39,910 nt of DNA from JBPBQZ01 sp050955105 (GTDB lineage: Bacteria; Pseudomonadota; Gammaproteobacteria; Burkholderiales; Burkholderiaceae). Location: assembly GCA_050955105.1 (NCBI GenBank), contig JBPBQZ010000062.1, forward strand, positions 1-39,910. Reading direction: 5' to 3'. Shown here one piece after another: positions 15,705 to 23,130 of the stretch; the stretch's first letter is position 1, and the number at the start of each line of letters is the position of its first letter. The notes beneath the pieces are model-generated. The model saw only the letters and a program-made list of their open reading frames with translations, made no database searches and was not told the origin of the DNA. The translations under genes and the position numbers were made by a program.

Positions 15705-16280
15705 TCACGCCAGCGGCGCAACGCCGATTACGCGCGCGTGCGCCCAAAGCAGCACGAATGCATAGAGGCCAAGCCCGAGGACGACGGCAATGGCATCGTT
15801 CCAAGGCGACGCGGGCGCGCCCGGCACCCTACGAACTCCGCTGCGTCGCGCGACCGAAATACGGTCGATCACCGCCCACCCGAGGAATGCGCCGAACAGC
15901 AGCACATCATTCAACGTGCCGTTGGCCAGCACATGCGCCAACGCCCACAACTGGATGGCCAACAGCATCGGATGACGCGTGAGGGCCTTGATACGTCCTG
16001 GCATATAGGCGGCGATGAGCAATGGAAACACCGGCAGCATCAACAGCAAGGCCAGATGCCGCAGTACCGCTGGCGGTGCGTACAACACCATCGGCGCCCG
16101 GCGCGCCATACCGTAGCCATAGAGCATGAGCGCCAATCCAACTATCGAGACGACTGAATAGAGTCCTTTCCAGGCGCCTTCTCCGAGTATCGCCTCCTGA
16201 CGGTCGCGCCATGCCGGCGCGACGATGGACACCGAGTGACTGCCGAAAAACAGGATGAGACCAGCGACGAACCATGACAT
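15705..16280 (-). CDS. NnrU family membrane protein
   Basis: A 191-residue integral membrane protein with about five hydrophobic helices: SWFVAGLILFFGSHSVS, GLYSVVSIVGLALMLYGYG, HLALLLMLPVFPLLIAAY, LLLAIQLWALAHVLANG and a C-terminal AIAVVLGLGLYAFVLLW. The motifs PAWRDR near 37, TRHPMLLAIQLWALAHVLANG, and LLFGAFLGWAVIDRI are typical of NnrU. The family was first linked to nitric-oxide/denitrification genes, though none are nearby. The start is the ATG at 16280 after GGAGGG. It is divergent from a TetR regulator, with an exact operator copy just upstream of its start, so it is the likely target of that regulator. Confidence 0.8.
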   Translation of the reverse strand: MSWFVAGLILFFGSHSVSIVAPAWRDRQEAILGEGAWKGLYSVVSIVGLALMLYGYGMARRAPMVLYAPPAVLRHLALLLMLPVFPLLIAAYMPGRIKALTRHPMLLAIQLWALAHVLANGTLNDVLLFGAFLGWAVIDRISVARRSGVRRVPGAPASPWNDAIAVVLGLGLYAFVLLWAHARVIGVAPLA

Positions 16281-16289
16281 GGCACCCTC

Positions 16290-16312
16290 CAATATTGACG
16301 ATGTCAATATTG
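16290..16312. promoter_or_regulatory. TetR operator, copy 1 (perfect dyad)
   Basis: Arms CAATATTGAC and GTCAATATTG are separated by GAT, a perfect 10-bp dyad. It starts nine bases upstream of the NnrU start codon, where a bound repressor would block the gene. Confidence 0.8.
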
Positions 16313-16344
16313 AGATTAAGAGCACGAACCACTCTGAGTCAAGC

Positions 16345-16367
16345 TAAAATTTACGATGTCAATATTC
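16345..16367. promoter_or_regulatory. TetR operator, copy 2 (imperfect dyad)
   Basis: The right arm GTCAATATT and the GAT centre repeat copy 1 exactly; the left arm TAAAATTTAC matches 7 of 10 positions. It lies just before the TetR start. Centres of the two copies are 55 bases apart, close to five helical turns. Confidence 0.7.
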
Positions 16368-16375
16368 GCGAGGAA

Positions 16376-17017
16376 ATGATGCCATCCAAACCGCCAGGCA
16401 AGCCGACATCGAAAGCGCTCGCCACGCGGCCGTATCACCACGGCGCGCTGCGCGAGGCGCTGTTGGAAGGCGCCGAACGCATCCTTGATCGCGAAGGAAT
16501 CAACGGGCTGACGCTACGCGCCGCAGCGCGCGAAGCGGGCGCATCGCACGCCGCACCCAAAAATCATTTCGACGACCTGACTGCCTTACTCAGCGAACTG
16601 GCCACTGTAGGCTTCAGACGATTTCACCAATGTCTACTCGCGGCGACACCGACCACCGACTCGCCCGCAGCGCGCTTACCGGCACTCGGACGCGCTTATG
16701 TCGAATTCGCGATGCAGTCGCCGGGGCTCTTCCTTTTAATGTTTCGCGGCGAGCGCCTGGATTTCGAACGCCCCGGTTTGCGTGAAGCGATGGATGCGGC
16801 AGCAGCGGTGCTGCAAGATGCCGTTGGCGTAACCCGCGATCAGAAGCACGCCCCGCACTTGCCTTTGACGGCCGCTGCGCAGTTCGTTTCAGCCTGGTCG
16901 CTGGTGCATGGGTTTGCGATGCTGTACCTCGACAATCGCCTCGCGCCGACCCTCGGTCGTCTTGCCGGGCGCGCCGACGCCCTCACGCTCCTGGACGAAA
17001 TACTCAAGCGCTACTGA
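16376..17017 (+). CDS. TetR/AcrR family transcriptional regulator
   Basis: A 213-residue regulator. The TetR helix-turn-helix lies at about 22-70: HGALREALLEGAERILDREG, then LTLRAAAREAGASHAAPKNHFDDLTALL. This resembles regulators with a C-terminal WHG-type domain (TetR_C_13/33 classes). The start at 16376 is followed by a second ATG at 16379; the AGGA at 16371 fits the second better. The longer open frame would cross both operators and is rejected. It is divergent from NnrU and probably represses both genes. The inducer is unknown. Confidence 0.88.
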   Translation: MMPSKPPGKPTSKALATRPYHHGALREALLEGAERILDREGINGLTLRAAAREAGASHAAPKNHFDDLTALLSELATVGFRRFHQCLLAATPTTDSPAARLPALGRAYVEFAMQSPGLFLLMFRGERLDFERPGLREAMDAAAAVLQDAVGVTRDQKHAPHLPLTAAAQFVSAWSLVHGFAMLYLDNRLAPTLGRLAGRADALTLLDEILKRY

Positions 17018-17889
17018 AAAAACTCCAGCAGCTTCGCCGCAGTTTTCACCGGCTCCTCTTCTGGCAGGAAATGCCCGCAGGGGAATGCCTCGCCGCGCAC
17101 GTCGCTGGCCCAAGCGCGCCATTTCTCCAACGTCGATTTCGATGCAGCGGTCGACGCGCCCCACAGCACCAGCGTGGGCGCTTCGATCTTCACGCGGCCG
17201 CGGTCTTGCGCATCCAGATGGCGATCCACGTACAAGGCCGACCGGTAGTCTTCGCAGATGCCATGAATCGCGGCGGGATCGCTCATGCAGGCGAGGTAGT
17301 CGGCCAGGTTGGCGGCCTCGAATGCAAAGCCGTCGCGGGTATGCGCATGCAACATCGTCCGAAACATCGCGTCAGGGTCGCCGCCAATCAGGCGTTCGGG
17401 CATCGGCTCGGGCTGCGCCAGAAAGGTCCAATGCCAGAATTTGAAGGCTCCGCTAATGTCGAACCCTTCCATGGCGTCGAGTGTCGGGACGATATCCAGC
17501 ACGGCCAGGCGCCGCACCGCAGCCGGATGGTCGAGTGCCAGACGATACGCAACTCGACCGCCGCGATCGTGGCCGGCGACGTTGAAATGATCGAAGCCCA
17601 GTGAGCGCATCGAAGCAATTTGGTCGAGTGCCAGGACACGCTTTGAGTAGGCGGTGAAATCGCCGCCACCAAGAGGCTTGTCGCTGCGGCCGTAACCGCG
17701 CAGGTCAGGCAGCACGATGGTGAAGTGCGCGGCCAGCGTAGTCGCCACCTCACGCCAGCACACGCGCGTTTGCGGGGCGCCGTGGAGCAGCAGCAGCGGC
17801 GGCCCAGAGCCGCCGATCAACGCATCGATTTCGATATCGTGTCCCGGCAAGCGGCGCCGTTCGAATCCATCAATCATTCCAGCTTCCAT
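17011..17889 (-). CDS. alpha/beta hydrolase, fluoroacetate dehalogenase-like
   Basis: A 292-residue cytoplasmic hydrolase. HGAPQT (36-41) is the oxyanion region and DLRGYGRSD (62-70) is typical of epoxide hydrolase/haloacetate dehalogenases. The nucleophile is Asp108 in GHDRGGR, with Arg109 and Arg112 to bind carboxylate. His153-Trp154 and Tyr215 match the halide pocket, Asp132 the acid, and His273 the base (CGHFLPEE). All these residues are present in the well-studied fluoroacetate dehalogenase of Rhodopseudomonas palustris, at nearly the same spacing. The start follows GGAGG by five bases. It is convergent with the TetR gene, overlapping by 7 bases. The real substrate may be another haloacid or an epoxide. 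Confidence 0.87.
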   Translation of the reverse strand: MEAGMIDGFERRRLPGHDIEIDALIGGSGPPLLLLHGAPQTRVCWREVATTLAAHFTIVLPDLRGYGRSDKPLGGGDFTAYSKRVLALDQIASMRSLGFDHFNVAGHDRGGRVAYRLALDHPAAVRRLAVLDIVPTLDAMEGFDISGAFKFWHWTFLAQPEPMPERLIGGDPDAMFRTMLHAHTRDGFAFEAANLADYLACMSDPAAIHGICEDYRSALYVDRHLDAQDRGRVKIEAPTLVLWGASTAASKSTLEKWRAWASDVRGEAFPCGHFLPEEEPVKTAAKLLEFFQ

Positions 17890-18291
17890 GCGGACCTCCA
17901 GGGTTAAACGTGGTTAAGAACGCTCACGACGCGACTAGATGCACTGACCGATTTGGCACCACGCTGGCGACGGCTGCGACGACGAGGTTTAGCCCAGGCG
18001 ACCATACACCTCCTCGGCATCCACCGTACGAGAACTCCACAGTAGGTTAAACGTCGATCCTTCGCCGCATTCGCAAGGTCATTGCCCACCGCAATCCGAC
18101 TTATCGCGTCGACCAACATGCTAAACTCTCTAAAACCCAAGATGATAGGTTTTTCAGCCTTAGAAAGAAGATCGCTTTATGCTTTGGAAGAGTGGAAATG
18201 TCGAACTGCGAATTTGGCCTTTGGATCACTGCCCGCCCCACGTACGGCAATTTGCCGCGCTGACCAGTGGACGGCACGCTTGAGATTCTCG
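17890..18291. other. 402-base stretch without a convincing gene
   Basis: Open frames on both strands are short, Arg-rich or without ribosome sites, and resemble no family I know. Composition is somewhat lower in GC from about 18110 to 18200 than the surroundings. It may be remnant DNA, but no transposase or end repeats can be seen. Confidence 0.35.
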
Positions 18292-18621
18292 ATGGTGACA
18301 GACCAGATTAACCTGCTCGATGTCAAGCCGCTGCAGAATGCACCGACACTGGCTCTGCTGCGGACTTTGGCGAATCAGGTGCTGGTCAATCGGTTGGCTT
18401 GCCGCGCCGAGTGGTGGCGGATGCATAAAACGGTCTGCCTCGATGACGCGCCGGTGGAGCGTACAAATAACGGCAGCGTTGTGCTGACGGACACGCCCTC
18501 GAGCGCACCCGCGGTAGGTACGATTGCGAAGGGTAGCGGTCTGTATTTGCCTAACCAGGGTGTCCGGGTCAGCATACGCTGGAGCCGCGGCACAACCACA
18601 GAACTATTGGCGGAGGTGTAA
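18292..18621 (+). CDS. hypothetical protein upstream of the DUF2442-like gene
   Basis: A 109-residue product from ATG 18292; the frame is open to 18082, so the start is uncertain and no good ribosome site is present. It begins MVTDQINLLDVKPLQNAPTL, then a helix LALLRTLANQVLVNRLACRAEWW, and ends in a Ser/Thr-rich strand region. I do not recognise it. It ends two bases before the ATG of the DUF2442-like gene, and its 3' end contains that gene's ribosome site, so the two are probably coexpressed. A toxin/antitoxin relationship has been proposed for some DUF2442 pairs, but the usual DUF4160 partner is not what is seen here. Confidence 0.4.
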   Translation: MVTDQINLLDVKPLQNAPTLALLRTLANQVLVNRLACRAEWWRMHKTVCLDDAPVERTNNGSVVLTDTPSSAPAVGTIAKGSGLYLPNQGVRVSIRWSRGTTTELLAEV

Positions 18622-18623
18622 GC

Positions 18624-19043
18624 ATGCCGGTCGATATTACCCAACAGGAGTATGAACAAGCGCTCACCCGAGGACGGGAGGCCCTTGCCCAACCCCATGT
18701 CATCCGCGCTCGCTACATAGCGAGCGCGGATGCGCTTGAACTCGTTTATAGCAACGGTTTGCTATTAAGGTTCAGGCCGCGGGACACTGTCCTGTTGCGC
18801 GATATACCGAAGGCAACGTTAGCTCATCCCTACGTAACGCCGGGCGGGGATGGATTGCTCTTCGACGATGCTGCCTTGGCGGTCAGTATCCCCGGCCTCG
18901 TCTCCAAACTCATTCCACTCGATACGGCCAGAATGGCAGTGGCCGCGGCGCGGGGGCGCGTAACTTCGCCAGCAAAAGCCGAGGCGGCACGACGCAACGG
19001 ACTGAAGGGCGGCCGCCCTACCAAGTTAGGCCTGATTGGCTAG
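18624..19043 (+). CDS. DUF2442-like protein
   Basis: A 139-residue protein. Residues 28-98 resemble DUF2442: ARYIASADALELVYSNGLLLRF, then a LLFDDAALAVSIPGLV segment. The tail SPAKAEAARRNGLKGGRPTK (115-134) is the basic 'AARxNGxxGGRPxK' end found in many such proteins and probably binds nucleic acid. The ATG has GGAGG seven bases upstream. The preceding gene is closely linked. Function is unknown; the family is often found in small mobile or toxin/antitoxin-like units. Confidence 0.6.
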   Translation: MPVDITQQEYEQALTRGREALAQPHVIRARYIASADALELVYSNGLLLRFRPRDTVLLRDIPKATLAHPYVTPGGDGLLFDDAALAVSIPGLVSKLIPLDTARMAVAAARGRVTSPAKAEAARRNGLKGGRPTKLGLIG

Positions 19044-19133
19044 AGCCGCGTTACAAACAGGCATTACATTGATGAATGCGGGTCTGCCTGGAACGGCGGG
19101 CATTAGCGCAAATGGTCAACGTTTTTAGGCGCT

Positions 19134-19174
19134 ATAAAAAACAAAAGCCCTGATTTCTCAGGGCTTCGTTTTTA
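19134..19174 (-). terminator. rho-independent terminator after tRNA-Ala
   Basis: A 9-bp stem (AAGCCCTGA with TCAGGGCTT) and TTTC loop are followed on the minus strand by a T-rich tract (TTTTGTTTTTTAT region, 19134-19146). A T run on the plus side (19168-19173) suggests it may also end the DUF2442-like transcript. Confidence 0.9.
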
Positions 19175-19196
19175 CCGTCTGTCATCCAAAATCGAT

Positions 19197-19272
<76 letters not shown>

Positions 19273-19334
19273 CGACAGAGAAACGAGATTCTAATGAGCG
19301 ATGAGGCTTTTGTAAAGCCCGCTTCGGCGTTCTT

Positions 19335-20984
19335 TTATTGCGCGCTGGAAAGCCATCGGTTCATCTGCCGCAGCACGTGCTCGCGACCATACAACTCGAT
19401 TACCGCATCGATCGACGGCGTATGCGTGGTGCCGGCAACCAGCAAACGTAAGGGCATGGCCAACATCGGCATCTTCAAGGTATGTGCGGTGAGCGTCGCC
19501 TTCAGCGCTGCGGCGATGGCCTCGCGCGTCCAGTCGATGCTTGCCAGCGCGTCACGCATCGCGCTCAACGCAGGCCGTACTGCATCGGTCAGATGACGCG
19601 ACCATTCCGCCGGATCCGGCACCGGGGCGCGATAGAAGAATGCTGCGGCTTGTGCAAGCTCGAGCAAGGTGCTGGCGCGGTCTTTCGTCAAGCCCACCAC
19701 GCGCTCGAGATCGGGGCCGTCGTCGATCAGCTTGTCGATTGCGGCGTCGGTGTCGCTAGATGCAGCAGGCGCGGTGTCGCGCGGTGCAGCGGACGGTGCA
19801 GCAGCCGCTGGCGCAGCCGTCGCGGCGCCCTCACCCGCCGCTTCATTCGCATCGGCGTCGACCGCCGCCGTGGCAACGCCCGCGAGCACACCATGCAACA
19901 GCGGCCGCACTAGCTCCGCGAGCCGTGCATTGTCGGCTTGCTTGATGTACTGGCCGTTCAGCCATTTGAGCTTTTCAGGATCGTATTGCGCAGGCGATTT
20001 GCCGAGGTGATCGAGATCGAACCAGGCGACGAATTGCTCGCGCGTGAAGATCTCGGCGTCACCGTGCGCCCAGCCCAGTCGCGCGAGGTAGTTCAACACG
20101 GCTTCGGGCAGATAACCCGCGTCGCGATAGGCCATGACGCTCATCGCGCCGTTGCGCTTGGACATCTTCTCGCCGCTGGGGTCGAGCACCGTCGGCAGAT
20201 GGGCGTAAACCGGCTGCGTGTGGCCCAGTGCGCGCAGGATATTGATCTGCCGCGGCGTATTGTTCACATGGTCGTCGCCGCGAATCACGTGGGTGATGCG
20301 CATGTCGGCGTCGTCGATCACCACGCAGAAGTTATAAGTGGGTGTGCCGTCGGCGCGCGCGATGACCAGATCGTCGAGCTCGTCGTTGGAGATCTCGATA
20401 TGCCCCTTGACCGCATCGTCCCAGGCGACGCTGCCTGCGAGCGGATTGCGGAAGCGAATCACAGGCGCCACGCCGGCCGGCGGCGCGGGCAGCACCTTGC
20501 CAGGCTCGGGCCGCCAGCGACCGTCGTAGCGTGGCTTCTCGCCTCTCGCACGCTGTGCCTCGCGCAAGGCATCGAGCTCTTCCTGCGGCATATAGCAACG
20601 GTAGGCCAGCCCCGCGTCGAGCATTTGCCCGATCGCTTCGCGATAACGCGGCATGCGTTGCGTCTGGTAGAACGGCCCTTCGTCGATATCGAGACCCAGC
20701 CACGCCATGCCGTCGAGAATGGTCTGCACCGCCGCCTCGCTCGAGCGCTCTACGTCGGTGTCTTCGATGCGCAGGATGAAAACGCCCTGCGTCTTGCGCG
20801 CAAAGGCCCACGGATAAAGCGCAGAGCGGATATTGCCCAGATGGATGAAACCGGTGGGACTGGGCGCGAAGCGCGTGCGCACCGCAACCGGCGCGGCGGC
20901 GGCGCTGTTGCTGTCCGTCGCGGCGGCCGCGCCGGATGCCTGGTGAGGTGAGGACTGCGGCGTAGCCGCGGAAGAAGCGTTCAT
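19335..20984 (-). CDS. gltX: glutamate--tRNA ligase
   Basis: A 549-residue class I synthetase that attaches Glu to tRNA-Glu in the cytoplasm. The HIGH-type motif PSPTGFIHLGN lies at 41-51 and the KMSKS-type motif KMSKR at 273-277, with RIEDTD at 72-77. Two parts are unusual: an Ala/Ser-rich N-terminal extension of about 34 residues before RTRFAPSPTG, and an Ala/Pro-rich insertion of about 40 residues (371-412) within the anticodon-binding half. Typical bacterial GltX is about 470 residues. The ATG lacks a good ribosome site, so a start closer to the conserved part is possible. tRNA-Ala lies downstream. Confidence 0.96.
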   Translation of the reverse strand: MNASSAATPQSSPHQASGAAAATDSNSAAAAPVAVRTRFAPSPTGFIHLGNIRSALYPWAFARKTQGVFILRIEDTDVERSSEAAVQTILDGMAWLGLDIDEGPFYQTQRMPRYREAIGQMLDAGLAYRCYMPQEELDALREAQRARGEKPRYDGRWRPEPGKVLPAPPAGVAPVIRFRNPLAGSVAWDDAVKGHIEISNDELDDLVIARADGTPTYNFCVVIDDADMRITHVIRGDDHVNNTPRQINILRALGHTQPVYAHLPTVLDPSGEKMSKRNGAMSVMAYRDAGYLPEAVLNYLARLGWAHGDAEIFTREQFVAWFDLDHLGKSPAQYDPEKLKWLNGQYIKQADNARLAELVRPLLHGVLAGVATAAVDADANEAAGEGAATAAPAAAAPSAAPRDTAPAASSDTDAAIDKLIDDGPDLERVVGLTKDRASTLLELAQAAAFFYRAPVPDPAEWSRHLTDAVRPALSAMRDALASIDWTREAIAAALKATLTAHTLKMPMLAMPLRLLVAGTTHTPSIDAVIELYGREHVLRQMNRWLSSAQ

Positions 20985-21016
20985 TGTTGCGCAAGGCCGG
21001 TGGAAAGCAGAGGCGA

Positions 21017-21045
21017 ATTATACGCTGGGCATGAAGGCCTATAAT
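21017..21045. promoter_or_regulatory. facing -10 hexamers between gltX and the patatin gene
   Basis: A perfect TATAAT reads on the minus strand at 21017-21022 (towards gltX) and another on the plus strand at 21040-21045 (towards the patatin gene). They are exactly 17 bases apart, so each occupies the other's -35 position and the two promoters may exclude one another. Confidence 0.5.
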
Positions 21046-21074
21046 CGCCGCTGCCTCGCCATCCCGCCGAATCC

Positions 21075-22169
21075 ATGTTCCCCGCTAAATCCCTCTGTCA
21101 TCGCCCATCCAGCCGGCGCACGCCCGCCCTGCGCACGCTGTTGGTGGCCGCCTGCGCGGCCTGGCTGCTCGCCGCTTGTTCGAGCACGCCGAAGCCGAAT
21201 GCGGCGCTGGCAACACCAGCCAATGCCGTGCATGCCACGACTTCCGGCGCCCGCGGCACCGCTACGGGCGGCGCTTCGACCACGCCGCCTGCCACGCCGC
21301 CCAACGCGACGCCCGCCGCCAGCGGTCCGCTGGTGATCGGCATCGCCCTCGGCGGCGGCGCCGCGCGCGGCTTCGCGCATATCGGCGTCATCAAGGCGCT
21401 GGAAGCGCACGGCATCTTCCCGCAGGTGGTGGCGGGCACCAGCGCGGGCTCGGTGGTGGGCGCTCTCTATGCATCAGGCATGACGGGCATTCAGATGAAC
21501 CGCCTGGCGCTGACGCTCGATGAAGCATCGATCGGTGACTGGGCCCTGCCGTTCCGCTCACGCGGTTTTCTCAAAGGCGTGGCACTGCAGAATTTTGTCG
21601 ACACGACTTTGCATCATCAGCCGATCGAAAAAATGAGGCGAACCTTGGGCATCGTCGCAACCGATCTGCAAAGCGGCCAGCCAATCTTGTTCCAGCGCGG
21701 CGACACCGGGCTGGCAGTGCGCGCGTCGTGCAGCGTACCGTCGTTGTTCGAGCCGGTGCGCATCGGTGGACGCGATTATGTGGATGGTGGGCTGGTCAGC
21801 CCAGTGCCGGCCGCCTTTGCGCGGCGCATGGGCGCGAACTTCGTGATTGCGGTGGATATTTCGTCGAACCCAAACGGCCAGGGCACGGCCAATCAATTCG
21901 ATATGCTGATGCAGACCTTCACCATCATGGGCCAGACCATCAAGGCCTACGAACAAGATAAATACGCGGATATAGTGATCCGGCCCGATCTGGCCGGCTT
22001 CGGCGGCGGTGATTTCACGCAGCGCAATGCGGCGATCCTGGCGGGCGAGGAAGCCGTGGAGAAGATCATGCCGGTGCTGCAGGCCAAGCTGGCCGCCGCG
22101 CGTGCGGCGCATCCGAGCACGGCTGCGCGCGCCGCCGCAGCGACAGGACGCGCAGCGCCGGCTATGTGA
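21075..22169 (+). CDS. patatin-like phospholipase lipoprotein
   Basis: A 364-residue protein. The signal peptide ends in a lipobox, LLAAC, with Cys35. An Ala/Thr/Pro-rich linker (40-83) precedes the patatin domain. The oxyanion loop GGGAARG lies at 93-99, the nucleophile GTSAG at 121-125 (Ser123) and the catalytic Asp in DGG (237-239). It is expected to be a membrane-anchored periplasmic or outer-membrane lipid hydrolase, similar to RssA-like proteins but exported. It is divergent from gltX and convergent with the NlpC/P60 gene, three bases apart. The tail is Ala-rich. Confidence 0.9.
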   Translation: MFPAKSLCHRPSSRRTPALRTLLVAACAAWLLAACSSTPKPNAALATPANAVHATTSGARGTATGGASTTPPATPPNATPAASGPLVIGIALGGGAARGFAHIGVIKALEAHGIFPQVVAGTSAGSVVGALYASGMTGIQMNRLALTLDEASIGDWALPFRSRGFLKGVALQNFVDTTLHHQPIEKMRRTLGIVATDLQSGQPILFQRGDTGLAVRASCSVPSLFEPVRIGGRDYVDGGLVSPVPAAFARRMGANFVIAVDISSNPNGQGTANQFDMLMQTFTIMGQTIKAYEQDKYADIVIRPDLAGFGGGDFTQRNAAILAGEEAVEKIMPVLQAKLAAARAAHPSTAARAAAATGRAAPAM

Positions 22170-22172
22170 TGC

Positions 22173-22883
22173 TTAGCGCGTAGCCGTTGCGGCGGCGCGC
22201 ATCAGGCGCACCGCTTCGTCGCTGTCTGGCGAATAGGAAACGTCGACGCGACGCGCCGAGATAAAGCGTTTTTCCCAATAGCCGTTGTCCATTTCGTCGA
22301 CCCGGATGTTGCTGCCGGTGGACGGCGCATGCACGAACTTGTTATCGCCGATGTAGATGCCCACATGCGACAGGCGGCGCCGCACGGTGCTGAAGAACAC
22401 CAGGTCACCCGGCTGCAGCTTGGCCGCGCTGATGCGCTCGCCGACGCGGCTCATTTCCTCGGCACGGCGCGGCAAGGTCAGCCCCAGCGTGTCCTGGAAA
22501 ACATAGCGCACGAAGCCGCTGCAATCGAGGCCCGCCGACGGCGTGTCACCGCCCCAGCGATAGCGCACGCCGATCATGTTCAGTGCGCTGGTCACGACGT
22601 CGGAAGCCGTCGTCGCCACACCGGACAGGAATGATTGCGGAGATTTCTGGGAATCGGCCGGTTGCGTCTGCAGCGTCGCTGTCGCCACGGCGGGGACGAT
22701 AGCGGAGCGGTCGGAGCCGGCTTGAGAGAATGCGGAGGGAACAGAGGAGAGTGTGGCAGCGGCGGACCGGTCGGTCTCGTCTGCGTGGCATGCGGTGGAT
22801 GCGAAGACCAGTGCTCCGGTCATGGCGCCGACAGCCCACTTCGTAACGTTCGTCCAGTTTAGATTCGACTTTGAATGCTGCAT
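22173..22883 (-). CDS. NlpC/P60 family cell-wall hydrolase
   Basis: A 236-residue exported protein. A signal peptide or anchor lies at about 14-34 (KWAVGAMTGALVFASTACHA), then a Ser/Ala-rich linker, then the NlpC/P60 domain from residue 95. The catalytic Cys121 is in LDCSGF, His173 in LSHVGIYIG, and the third residue is His185 in FVHAPSTG. It hydrolyses peptide links in peptidoglycan stem peptides, as in the Spr/NlpC group. The end IRVDEMDNGYWEKRFISARRV is typical. It is probably a single-gene unit. Confidence 0.92.
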   Translation of the reverse strand: MQHSKSNLNWTNVTKWAVGAMTGALVFASTACHADETDRSAAATLSSVPSAFSQAGSDRSAIVPAVATATLQTQPADSQKSPQSFLSGVATTASDVVTSALNMIGVRYRWGGDTPSAGLDCSGFVRYVFQDTLGLTLPRRAEEMSRVGERISAAKLQPGDLVFFSTVRRRLSHVGIYIGDNKFVHAPSTGSNIRVDEMDNGYWEKRFISARRVDVSYSPDSDEAVRLMRAAATATR

Positions 22884-23130
22884 CGGTCGGTAATAGTTAC
22901 AGGTTTTAGGGGGGTCCCAGGTAAAGCCTGCATGGATACTAACAGATCGTTTCCGACTGTCAACGCAAAATAAACACTAAGCTAACTTGAACTTAATCAA
23001 TGAATCTGCGGACTTGCGTGATACGGTGCACCAGAATGGCGCCACTGCTGGGCCGGGATTGTGCAGCGCATGAAGCGTGCCGCGCACCGGTCAGCGATGC
23101 TCTGCTTTCCCTTTCGTTGTGCACACACCA

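Noticed and set aside
16274..16375. Longer N-terminus of the TetR protein
   Set aside because: It would place both operator copies inside the coding region; the AGGA and the conserved helix-turn-helix fit the start at 16376/16379.
17904..18140. Minus-strand frame of 78 residues rich in Arg
   Set aside because: No ribosome site or family pattern; composition looks like chance translation.
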